Positions 10,107-64,000 of a stretch of DNA of 64,000 nt are shown piece after piece. The position numbers were made by a program, and so were the translations under genes. The DNA is from Delphinus delphis (taxonomy: Eukaryota > Chordata > Mammalia > Artiodactyla > Delphinidae), in contig NC_082702.1 in the NCBI RefSeq assembly GCF_949987515.2, forward strand, positions 54,901,600 to 54,965,599, given 5' to 3'. Under the pieces are notes generated by a model. It saw nothing but the letters and a program-made list of their open reading frames with translations. It was not told where the DNA came from and searched no databases. Within the stretch, counting starts at the first letter, position 1. Each line of letters starts with the position of its first letter.

Positions 10107-11597
10107 ATTTTGAGTTTATTTTTGTGTACAGTGTTAGGGAGTGTTCTAATTTCATTCTTTCACGTGTAGCTGTCCAGTTTTCCCAGCACCACTTATTGAA
10201 GAGACTGTCTTTTCTCCATTGTATATCCCTGCCTCCTTTGTCATAGATTAGTTGACCATAGGTGCGTGGGTTTATCTCTGGGTTTTCTATCTTGTTCCAT
10301 TGATCTATGTTTCTGTTTTTGTGCCAGTACCATATTGTCTGGATTACTGTAGCTCTGTAGTATAGTCTGAAGTCAGGGAGTCTGATTCCTCCAGCTCCGT
10401 TTTTTTCCCTCAAGACTGCTTTGGCTATTTGGGGTCTTTTGTGTTTCCATACAAATTGTGAAATTTTTTGTTCTAGTTCTGTAAAAAATGCCATTGGTAA
10501 TTTGATAGGGATTGCATTGAGTCTGTAGATTGCTTTGGGTAGTATAGTCGTTTTCACAATATTGATCCTTCCAATCCAAGAACATGGTATATCTCTCCAT
10601 CTGTTGGTATCATCTTTAATTTCTTCCATCAGTGTCTTACAGTTTTCTGCATACAGGTCTTTTGTCTCCCTAGGTAGGTTTATTCCTAGGTATTTTATTC
10701 TTTTCGTTGCAGTGGTACATGGGAGTGTTTCCTTAATTTTTCTTTCAGATTTTTCATCATCAGTGTACAGGAATGCAAGAGATTTCTGTGCATTAATTTT
10801 GTATCCTGCTACTTTACCAAATTCACTGATTAGCTCTAGTAGTTTTCTGGTAGCATCTTTAGGATTCTCTATGTATAGTATCATGTCATCTGCAAAGAGT
10901 GACAGTTTTACTTCTTCTTTTCCAATTTGTATTCCTTTTATTTCTTTTTCTTCTCTGATTGCCGTGGCTAGGACTTCCAAAACAATGTTGAATAATAGTG
11001 GTGAGAGTGGACATCCTTGTCGTGTTCCTGATCTTAGAGGAAATGGTTTCAGGTTTTCACCATTGAGAGTAATGTTTGCTGTGGGTTTGTCGTATATGGC
11101 CTTTATTATGTTGAGATAGGTTCCCTCTATGCCCACTTTCTGGAGAGTTTTTATCATATATGGTGTTGAATTTTGTCAAAAGCTTTTTCTGCATCTATTG
11201 AGATGATCATATGGTTTTTCTTCTTCAGTTTGTTAGTATGTTTTATCACATTGATTGATTTGCGTATATTGAAGAATCCTTGCATCTCTGGGATAAACCC
11301 CACTTGATCATGGTGTATGATCCTTTTAATGTGCTGTTGGATTCTGTTTGCTAGTGTTTTGTTGAGGATTTTGGCATCTATATTCATCAGTGATATGGGT
11401 CTGCAATTTTCTTTTTTTGTAGTATCTTTGTCTGGTTTTGGTATCAGGGTGATGTTGGCCTCATAGAATGAGTTTGGGAGTGCTCCTTCCTCCGCAATTT
11501 TTTGGAAGAGTTTGAGAAGGAAAGGTGTTCTCTCTTCTCTAAATGTTTGATAGAATTCGCCTGTGAAGCCATCTGGCCCTGGGCTTTTGTTTGTTGG

Positions 11598-11606
<9 letters not shown>

Positions 11607-11635
<29 letters not shown>

Positions 11636-11827
11636 TGGTACGTGGGCCTCTCACTGTTGCGGCCTCTCCCACTGCGGAGCACAGGCTACGGACGCACAGG
11701 CCTAGTGGCCATGGCTCACGGGCCCAGCCACTCCGCGGCATGTGGGATCCTCCCGGACCGGGGCACAAACCCGTGTCCCCTGCATCGGCAGGCGGACTCT
11801 CAACCACTGCGCCACCAGGGAAGCCCC
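11607..11827 (-). mobile_element. CHR SINE (short form) inside L1 ORF2, antisense
   Basis: T-run of about 28, CHR body, ends CACCAGGGAAGCCCC. Flanked by TGTTGGAAGATTTTT at 11592-11606 and 11828-11842, an exact 15-bp target-site duplication. It splits the ORF2 reverse-transcriptase region. Confidence 0.95.
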
Positions 11828-13285
11828 TGTTGGAAGATTTTTAATCACCGTTTCAATTTCATTACTTATGATTGGTCTGTTCATATTTTCTATTTCTTCC
11901 TGGTTCAGTCTTGGAAGGTTACACCTTTCTAAGAAATTTGTCCATTTCTTCCAGGTTGTGCATTTTATTGGCATAGAGTTGCTTGTAGTAGTCGCTTAGG
12001 ATGCTTTGTATTTTTGCGGTGTCTTTTGTAACTCCTCCTTTTTCATTTCTAATTTTATTGATTTGAGTCCTCTCCCTCTTTTTCTTGATGAGTCTGGCTA
12101 ATGGTTTATCAATTTTGTTTATCTTCTCAAAGAATCAGCTTTTAATTTCATTGATCTGTGCTATTGTTTTCTTTGTTTCTATTTCATTTATTTCTGCTCT
12201 GATTTTATGATTTCTTTCCTTCTAGTAACTTTGAGTTTTGTTTGTTCTTCTTTCTCTAGTTCCTTTAGGTGTAAGGTTAGATTGTTTATTTGAGATGTTT
12301 GTTATTTCTTGAGGTAGGATTGTATAGCTATAAACTTCCCGCTTAGAACTGCTTTTGCTGCATCCCATAGGTTTTGGATCGTCGTGTTTTCATTGTCATT
12401 TGTCTCTAGGTATTTTCTGATTTCTTCTTTGATTTCTTCAGTGATCTCTTGGTTATTTAGTAACGTATTGTTTAGCCTCCATGTGTTTGTGTTTTTTACA
12501 CTTTTTTCCCTGTGATTCATTTCTAATCTCATAACGTTGTGGTCAGAAAAGATGCTTGATATGATTTCAGTTTTCTTAAATTTACTGAGGCTTGATTTGT
12601 GACCCAAGGTGTGACCTATCCTGGAGAATGTTTCATGCGCAATTGAGAAGAAAGTGTACTCTGCTGTTTTGGGATGGAATGTCCTATAAATATGAATTAA
12701 ATCTATCTGGTCTGTTGTGTCATTTAAAGCTTGTGTTTCCTTATTTATTTTCATTTTGGATGATCTGTCCATTGGTGTAAGTGAGGTGTTAAAGTCCCCC
12801 ACTATTATTGTGTTACTATCGACTTCCTCTTTTATAGCTGTTAGCAGTTGCCTTATATATTGAGGTGCTCCTGTGTTGGGTGCATATATATATTTATAAT
12901 TGTTATACCTTCTTCCTGGATTGATCCCTTGATCATTATGTAGTGTCCTTCCTTGTCTCTTGTAACATTCTTTATTTTAAAGTCTATTTTATCTGATATG
13001 AGTATTGCTACTCCAGCTTTCTTTTGATTTCCATTTGCATGGAATATCTTTTTCCATCCCCTCACTTTCAGTCTGTATGTGTCCCTGGGTCTGAAGTGGG
13101 TCTTTTGTAGACAGCATATAGATGGGTCTTGTTTTTGTATCCATTCAGCAAGCCTGTGTCTTTTGGTTGGAGTATTTAATCCATTCACATTTAAGGTAGT
13201 TATCGATATGTAGGTTCCTATTACCATTTTCTTAATTGTTTTGGGGTTGTTTTTGTAGGTTCTTGTCCTCTGTTGTGTTTCCCAT

Positions 13286-14188
13286 TTAGAGACGTTCCTT
13301 TAGCATCTGTTGTAGAGCTGGTTTGGTGGTGCTGAATTCTCTTAGCTTTTGCTTGTCTGTAAAGCTTTTGATTTCTCCATCGAATCTGAATGAGATCCTT
13401 GCCGGGTAGACTAATCTTGGTTGTAGGTTCTTCCCTTTCATCACTTTAAGTGTACCATGCCACTCCCTTCTGGATTGTAGAGTTTCTGCTGAGAAATCAG
13501 CTGTTAACCTTATGGGTGTTCCTTTGTATGTTATTTGTCGTTTCTCCCTTGCTGCTTTCAGTAATTTTTCTTTGTCTTTAATTTTTGATTTGATTACTGT
13601 GTGTCTCGGCGTGTTTCTCCTTTGGTTTATCCTGTATGAGACTCTCTGCGCTTCCTGGACTTGGGTGGCTATTTCCTTTCCCATGTTAGGGAAGTTTTCA
13701 ACTATAATCTCTTCAAATATTTTCTCGGGTCCTTTCTCTCTCTCTTCTCCTTCTGGGACCCCTATAATGCGAATGTTGTTGTGTTTAATGTTGTCCCATA
13801 GGTCTCTTAGGCTGTCTTCGTTTCTTTTCATTCTTTTTTCTTTATTCTGTTCTGCAGCAGTGAATTCCAGCATTCTGTCTTCCAGGTGAATTATCCGTTC
13901 TTCCACCTCAGGTATTCTGCTATTGATTCCTTCTAGTGTAGTTTTCATTTCAGTTATTGTATTGTTCATCTCTGTTTGTTTGTTCTTTAATTCTTCTAGG
14001 TCTTTGTTAAACATCTCTTGCATCTCCTCGATCTTTGCCTCCATTCTTTTTCTGAGGTCCTGGTTCATCTTCACTATCATTATTCTGAATTCTTTTTCTG
14101 GAATGTTGCCTATCTCCACTTCATTTAGTTGTTTTTCTGGGGTTTTATCTTGTTCCTTCATCTGGTACATAGCCCTCTGCCTTTTCAT
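13286..14188 (-). CDS. L1 ORF1p-like protein, open reading frame intact
   Basis: A 300-codon open frame with the order of L1 ORF1p: a basic N-terminus, a long heptad-rich coiled coil (about residues 30-125, rich in K/E/M/I), an RRM-like segment including RIIGVPEGEE (about residues 140-150) and a C-terminal domain with ARISFRFDGEIKSF (about residues 262-275). ORF1p is the RNA-binding trimeric chaperone of the L1 particle. The length is in the normal mammalian range. It lies in an L1 without a full promoter and with a broken ORF2, so expression from its own promoter is doubtful. Any transcription would be opposite to ATP2C2. Confidence 0.85.
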   Translation of the reverse strand: MKRQRAMYQMKEQDKTPEKQLNEVEIGNIPEKEFRIMIVKMNQDLRKRMEAKIEEMQEMFNKDLEELKNKQTEMNNTITEMKTTLEGINSRIPEVEERIIHLEDRMLEFTAAEQNKEKRMKRNEDSLRDLWDNIKHNNIRIIGVPEGEEREKGPEKIFEEIIVENFPNMGKEIATQVQEAQRVSYRINQRRNTPRHTVIKSKIKDKEKLLKAAREKRQITYKGTPIRLTADFSAETLQSRREWHGTLKVMKGKNLQPRLVYPARISFRFDGEIKSFTDKQKLREFSTTKPALQQMLKERL

Positions 14189-14450
14189 CTTGTCTGTCTT
14201 TCTGTGAATGTGGTTTTTGTTCCACAGGCTGCAGAGTTGTAGTTCTTCTTGCTTCTGCTGTTTGCCCTCTGGTGAATGAGGCTATCTAAGAGGCTTGTGT
14301 AAGTTTCCTGATCTCTTTTCTTAAAAAAATTGAAATGTAGAGAAATTATTTGAGCCTAGCATCAAATGCAAATCAAAGGAGATTTTTAAAAAATAGAATT
14401 CACAATTTTTCTGCCTGTACTTTCAGTGTTGGTTAAAAACACACAGATTC

Positions 14451-14811
14451 GGGACTTCCCTGGTGGCGCAGTGGTTAAGAATCCGCCTGCCACTGTGGGG
14501 GACATGGATTCAAGCCCTGGTCCGGGAAGATCCCACATGCCACAGAGCAACTAAGCCCGTGCACCACAACTACTGAGCCTGCACTCTAGAGCCCATGAGC
14601 CACAGCTACTGAGCCCACGTGCCACAACTACTGAGCCTGCGCACACCACAACTACTGAAGCCTATGCTCTGCAACAAGGGAAGCCACCTCAACGAGAAGC
14701 CCGCGCACCGCAACGAAGAGTAGCCCCCGCTCTCTGCAACTAGACAGAGCCCGCACACAACAAGGAAGACCCAACCCAGCCAAATATAAAATAAATTTTA
14801 AAAAATAAATA
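14451..14811 (+). mobile_element. CHR-type SINE (long form), sense
   Basis: GGGACTTCCCTGGTGGCGCA head, repeated CCACAACTACTGAGCC units, A-rich tail. Flanks AAACACACAGATTC (left, ending 14450) and AAGCACACAGATTC (right, ending 14826) form a target-site duplication. Confidence 0.9.
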
Positions 14812-14872
14812 AAAGCACACAGATTCAAAAAAATGAATAAAAATTTAAAAATAAAATAAAACCACACAGATT

Positions 14873-15879
14873 TAAATATTTATGTATCTTCCAGAGCCAC
14901 TTGTAGAAGCCTCGGCCTCTGAGAGAACATCAGGGAATATCATCTCCAAAGAGACAAAGTCCCAGAGAGAAGCTCCTCCAGTGCTGGGGTCACCACACCT
15001 CCTAAATCCCTCTGGTTCTTTAGGCTGCTGGTCGCTTGTGAAATATTTACTGAATGCACCTGCCACGTGCAAGTCACAATTACAGAGTTGGGTTTTCTTA
15101 AATCTTCAAAACTACCTGGGACAGATTATCATCCCTGGTTACGGGGCTGGTCAGTGACAGAGGGGGATTTGAACCCAGGTCTGTGTGATTCCAACCTCCG
15201 TGCCCCTTCTGTCGCTCTGGGCGTCTTCCTGCTCTTGAGTTGTCTGAACGTGGCTGAGCCACCCGAGTGATGTCACCGTCATTGTCATTCCAACCAAGTG
15301 TCGGAGGCCTGGTCCCTGAGACAGGTACCAGGCCAGCATTTACTCGGAGTTCATGGTGAGTCTAGACTGTGTCAAGCCCTGTACAGGCACACACTTGCTT
15401 GATTCCAAAAAAGCAGGACGAGGTAGCTAGCCATCATCATCCCCATTTTGCAGATGAGGAAATTATGATCAGAGAGGTCAACACTTGCCCGAGGTGACAT
15501 GCTGGCCAGTGGAGCTGGACTGTCTCCTGGGCAGTGCTGACAATGAGGGTAAAATGAGGCTTGTGGCCGAGAGTGCGTATCCAGTCGTCCACACCGTGGC
15601 GCTAAGTGCACGTGCACTTGGATTGGTGTCCTGAGCTCTGACTGACAGATGCTCGCGGAGCAGCCCCTGGGTACCGGGCCCTGGTCTTGCCTTCTGGAGG
15701 GGCTGCGTCATGAGCAGATGGCGGCATCCGAGTGATAATCACTTGCTGGTCATGTTGCAAATGAAAGTTGTGTAAGTGCCGTCAAGGAGACCTCCAGGGT
15801 GCCGAGAGGGTAGAGCAGGGTAACTCAGCTGGTCTGGGAAGACATCAGGACAGGACCCCCACCTATTTCTTTCTTCAAA
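14873..15879. other. Intron 1 segment: MIR/L2 remnants only
   Basis: MIR- or L2-type fragments near 15120-15235 (GGGGATTTGAACCCAGGTCT) and 15435-15500 (CCCATTTTGCAGATGAGGAA). No gene. Confidence 0.55.
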
Positions 15880-16128
15880 AAAATTTTTTATTTAATATTT
15901 ATTTATTATTTATTAAATATTTATTATTTTAAATGTTTATTTATTTGGCTGTGCTGGGTCTTAGTTGCGGCACACAGGATCTTCCTTGCCGTGTGCGGGA
16001 TCTTTTAGTTGCGGTATGTGAACTCTTAGTTGCAGCACGCGGGATCTAGTTCCCTGACCGGGGATCGAACCCGGGCCCCCTGCATTGGGAGCGTGGAGTC
16101 TTAACCACTGGACTGCCAGGGAAGTCCC
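15880..16128 (-). mobile_element. CHR-type SINE, antisense
   Basis: A/T-rich tail, GGCTGTGCTGGGTCTTAGTT, B-box-like CGGGGATCGAACCCGG, ends CTGCCAGGGAAGTCCCC. Flanks containing CTATTTCT on both sides suggest the duplication. Confidence 0.85.
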
Positions 16129-16584
16129 CCATCATCTATTTCTAAAGCAGGTCTTCTCGCCCTCAGCTGGATGGACGTTTCTTTTCCAGGTCATTCCTTG
16201 TAGGATGCTTGGCAGCACAAGTGGCCTCTACCCACTAGATGCCAGTAGCACCCCTGACCCCCATTAGGACAACCAAACATGTCTCCAGACAGTGGCAGAG
16301 TCCCCCAGGAGGCAAAACTGCCCTTGGTTGAGAACCCTGGATTTAAAGTTTGGTTTGGCAGTCGGGAAAGTGTACCATCTTCTGCAGGGGCACCGGAGCA
16401 GTCCACTCCTGGGGACACAGGACTCCTCCAGTGGGCAGTGGATTTTTTAGCTAGTATGCTGCTGCCCAACCCGAGGCCAGGAGAGCATGGAGGGTGGATG
16501 TGAGGCGGGGTCTGCTGCAGCCATATTGGAGACGGTTGGGTACTGCCCTGTAACTGGAGTCTATCCAGATGTTTCCAGCATGGG

Positions 16585-16642
<58 letters not shown>

Positions 16643-17549
16643 AAGAGACAGAGAGCAGAAGGGAGAGGAGGGGGCTAGATTTATACCTTCAGGGTTGCTT
16701 GAGATGCTGCATAAAAAGTGAGTTGAGTGTGGTCATGCCAGACAGAAATGGTCAGCTGGAGAACACCAGGCAGGCAGGTCCTGTAACCCCAGGACTGTGT
16801 CCATCTGCAGTGTGATCAAGGATTGAGCACTTGATTTGGTACCACTGAACCAGGTCTTGAGAGCAGAAAAAACATCCTGTCTCGGCTGTGATGTGCATTT
16901 CTCTGGGAAGTGGATCTTGCACAGTGAAGAAAGTAAGCTTGACTTAAGCAGAGAGAGTCTGTCGAGTGATATGTGTAATAATCATTGGTTGCTTCCTGGT
17001 CACTGGCACGGTGAGAAGCACCCCCCGGAAGTGGGTGTGGTTAGCAGTGCATTTCTAAGCAAACAAGGCGTTTGGGAGATGGGGGCGGGGAATGGCAAGA
17101 AGTAACAGAGGAATATACCGTCTCTGTTCCAGCTGAAGGAAGAGGTTAGCCAATGCCACTCCCCTTCCTCCTTCCCAGTGCCAGACTACCTGGTGGAAAA
17201 GGAAAAGATGATTATCATGTTCTAGGGGTAAGAATACTAGGAATAATTTTGCAAAAATACTCAGCGTTTTCCTAATTATGAGGTCTCCTCTGTGTTCCCG
17301 TGTCCTCCCACACCCTTCAGGTGTTTCAGGTGGCTTCTTCCCAGACCTGCTAGACACCCATACCTTGGCCAGGTTCCCCCTCTCTTCTTAGGTTATTGCA
17401 GACATCTCCTAGAACAGGCTGTGATATCGCCAGTCACCATCAGGGGGCACTCTCTGTAGTATGGGGCAAACGTCACAGAATTCCAGACGTTCAAGGTCCA
17501 GGGTTCTAAGCCTGTGCATTGTTGCCTTGTTCTGTCAGCTTTGTGAGTT
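16129..17549. other. Intron 1 segment: no gene; a (GT)n-(GACA)n tract
   Basis: (GT)n followed by GAGA and (CAGA)n at 16583-16645. The rest is single-copy-looking, without recognisable family signal. Confidence 0.55.
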
Positions 17550-17897
17550 CCGGTGCTTGCATCTGTAATAGCCAACAACTGGAAACAATCCATCAGCAGT
17601 AGAACAGATAAAGAAATTGTGCTATAGTCTTTTGGCGGTATATTATGCAGCCATGAAAATTAGCGAACCATCACTACACACATCATGCATGAATCTCACT
17701 AATAACCTTGAGTCAAAAGCATATATATTGCATGTTACCATTTACACAGAGTTCAAACCCCAGCAACACAAATCTCCTGGGGGCTGGTAATGTCTGTTTC
17801 TTGATATGGAGGCTGGTTATATGGGTCAGTTTGTGAAAATTCGAGCTGTACAGTTAAGATCTGCACACTTTCTCTTTGTATATTATACTTTAAAAAG
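17550..17897 (+). repeat. Old L1 3' end, sense, abutting exon 2
   Basis: AATAGCCAACAACTGGAAAC, TATTATGCAGCCATGAAAAT and ATTATACTTTAAAAAGACAT, classical sense L1M 3' text. It ends about 50 nt before the exon 2 acceptor. Confidence 0.75.
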
Positions 17898-17950
17898 ACA
17901 TATCAGTACAAAACCTGTGTGCCTAATAGCAATCCTGCTTTTTTTCACAG

Positions 17951-63528
<45,578 letters not shown>

Positions 63529-63790
63529 TGGACCCCGACCCATGTAAAATTCCCCTAAATCTATATTTTTATGTGACTGTGGCCCTCCCCCTGCCCCGCC
63601 TCTTCCGAGAGGTGCTTTCAGGACACCGTGGCGTCAGGTCACTCACCTGGCTATTCCTGGGAAACCGGCGGGGAGCTTGGGCTCAGCCTTGCGTCCATCC
63701 ACCACTGTGTCCCGCCAGGCCCTGGGACAAACAGTGAAGGACCTGCACAGAAACACCTCACTATTTATTAAATCACAATGATTTTTATTA
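63529..63790 (+). other. ATP2C2: ATP2C2 3' untranslated region
   Basis: About 260 nt between the stop codon and the inferred cleavage zone. No other gene signal is visible. The right limit is inferred from the ATTAAA signal and is uncertain by some tens of bases. Confidence 0.75.
63767..63772 (+). terminator. Poly(A) signal ATTAAA
   Basis: ATTAAA, the commonest variant of AATAAA, 239 nt after the stop, followed by a T-rich stretch. I see no canonical AATAAA between the stop and here. Confidence 0.7.
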
Positions 63791-64000
63791 ACCACGTCTG
63801 GCTACATATCTGTGCCATAGCTTGATGCCGTGCAGCCCCTGGTAGGATGGGAAGGTGGGGGCGGGGGAGAGGGCAGGACCCAGGCTTCTGGTCGCACTGC
63901 CCAACTGAGGCCCCCTCTCCTCATCCGTAAAAGGGGGGCTTTCGGTATTTTTAATGATGATTATTTTGATGGATTTAATCAGCCCTTTCCTACACGTGGC
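63791..64000. other. Sequence downstream of ATP2C2: nothing recognised
   Basis: About 210 nt beyond the inferred poly(A) site without a gene or repeat I can name. Confidence 0.4.

Larger units (their letters stand above)
9437..13227 (-). pseudogene. L1 ORF2 (endonuclease and reverse transcriptase), broken
   Basis: Endonuclease pieces at 12853-13227 and 12302-12802 lie in different frames; they keep the GDFN and SDHN motifs, but the catalytic-Glu position reads CLQKTH (Lys codon at 13102-13104). The reverse transcriptase is open from 11157 to about 10107 and keeps FADDM (10882-10896). The C-terminal Cys-rich part is at 9437-9890. Breaks occur near 12850, between 12302 and about 11974, at the SINE at 11607-11827, and at the SINE with deletion at 9892-10106. 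ORF2p would nick target DNA and reverse-transcribe L1 RNA; this copy cannot make it. Confidence 0.9.
9200..14312 (-). mobile_element. LINE-1 retrotransposon (nearly full-length, 5'-truncated, antisense)
   Basis: About 4.7 kb of L1 after removing two inserted SINEs. Read on the minus strand it has about 120 bp of 5'UTR, ORF1, a roughly 58-bp spacer, ORF2, and a 3'UTR ending in an A-rich tail near 9200-9225. Most of the 5'UTR promoter is missing, ORF2 has several breaks, and a roughly 400-500-bp piece of its 3' part is missing at a SINE. I see no convincing target-site duplication. Autonomous activity is very unlikely. Confidence 0.93.

Overview
This is nuclear genomic DNA of a cetacean (whale or dolphin). 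The lineage call rests on about 21 copies of the CHR family of tRNA-derived SINEs: roughly 200-bp copies, longer copies of about 260-415 bp and short copies of about 130 bp. The short-bodied copies are very similar to one another. A 4.7-kb LINE-1 of artiodactyl/cetacean type and several 5'-truncated L1 3' ends support it. I cannot tell the species or whether it is toothed or baleen.

The only host gene I can support is ATP2C2, on the + strand, encoding SPCA2, the secretory-pathway Ca2+/Mn2+-ATPase 2. Twenty-six coding exons (exons 2-27 by comparison with the human gene as I remember it) run from 17951 to the stop codon at 63526-63528. All splice sites are GT-AG and every intron phase matches. 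Together they give 913 residues plus a stop. With the 33 residues of human exon 1, which is not visible here, the product is 946 residues, the remembered human length. The phospho-acceptor Asp then falls at residue 379. All hallmark P-type ATPase motifs are present (TGEA, PEGLP, DKTGT, KGA, TGD, TGDGVND and the Asn/Asp pair in M6), so the gene looks intact and functional. The product would pump cytosolic Ca2+ or Mn2+ into the Golgi or secretory vesicles.

Layout: 1-17950 is intron 1, repeat-dense, holding the antisense L1 at about 9.2-14.3 kb (ORF1 open, ORF2 broken, two SINEs nested in it). At 17951-37342 lie exons 2-10, which encode the N-terminus, M1-M2, the actuator domain and most of M3. 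At 41497-48106 lie exons 11-13, with M4 and the phosphorylation site. At 48713-57399 lie exons 14-21, with the nucleotide-binding and phosphorylation domains. At 57844-63528 lie exons 22-27, with M5-M10 and the C-terminus. A short 3'UTR with an ATTAAA poly(A) signal follows to about 63790, and the last 200 bases hold nothing I recognise.

I found no CRISPR array, RNA gene, bacterial-type operon or second protein-coding host gene. The points most worth a second look are a weak donor on the catalytic exon 21, a tandem acceptor on exon 17, a constraint on any truncated C-terminal isoform, a SINE that replaces a piece of L1, an L1 endonuclease mutation, and a (GGC)n tract in intron 11.
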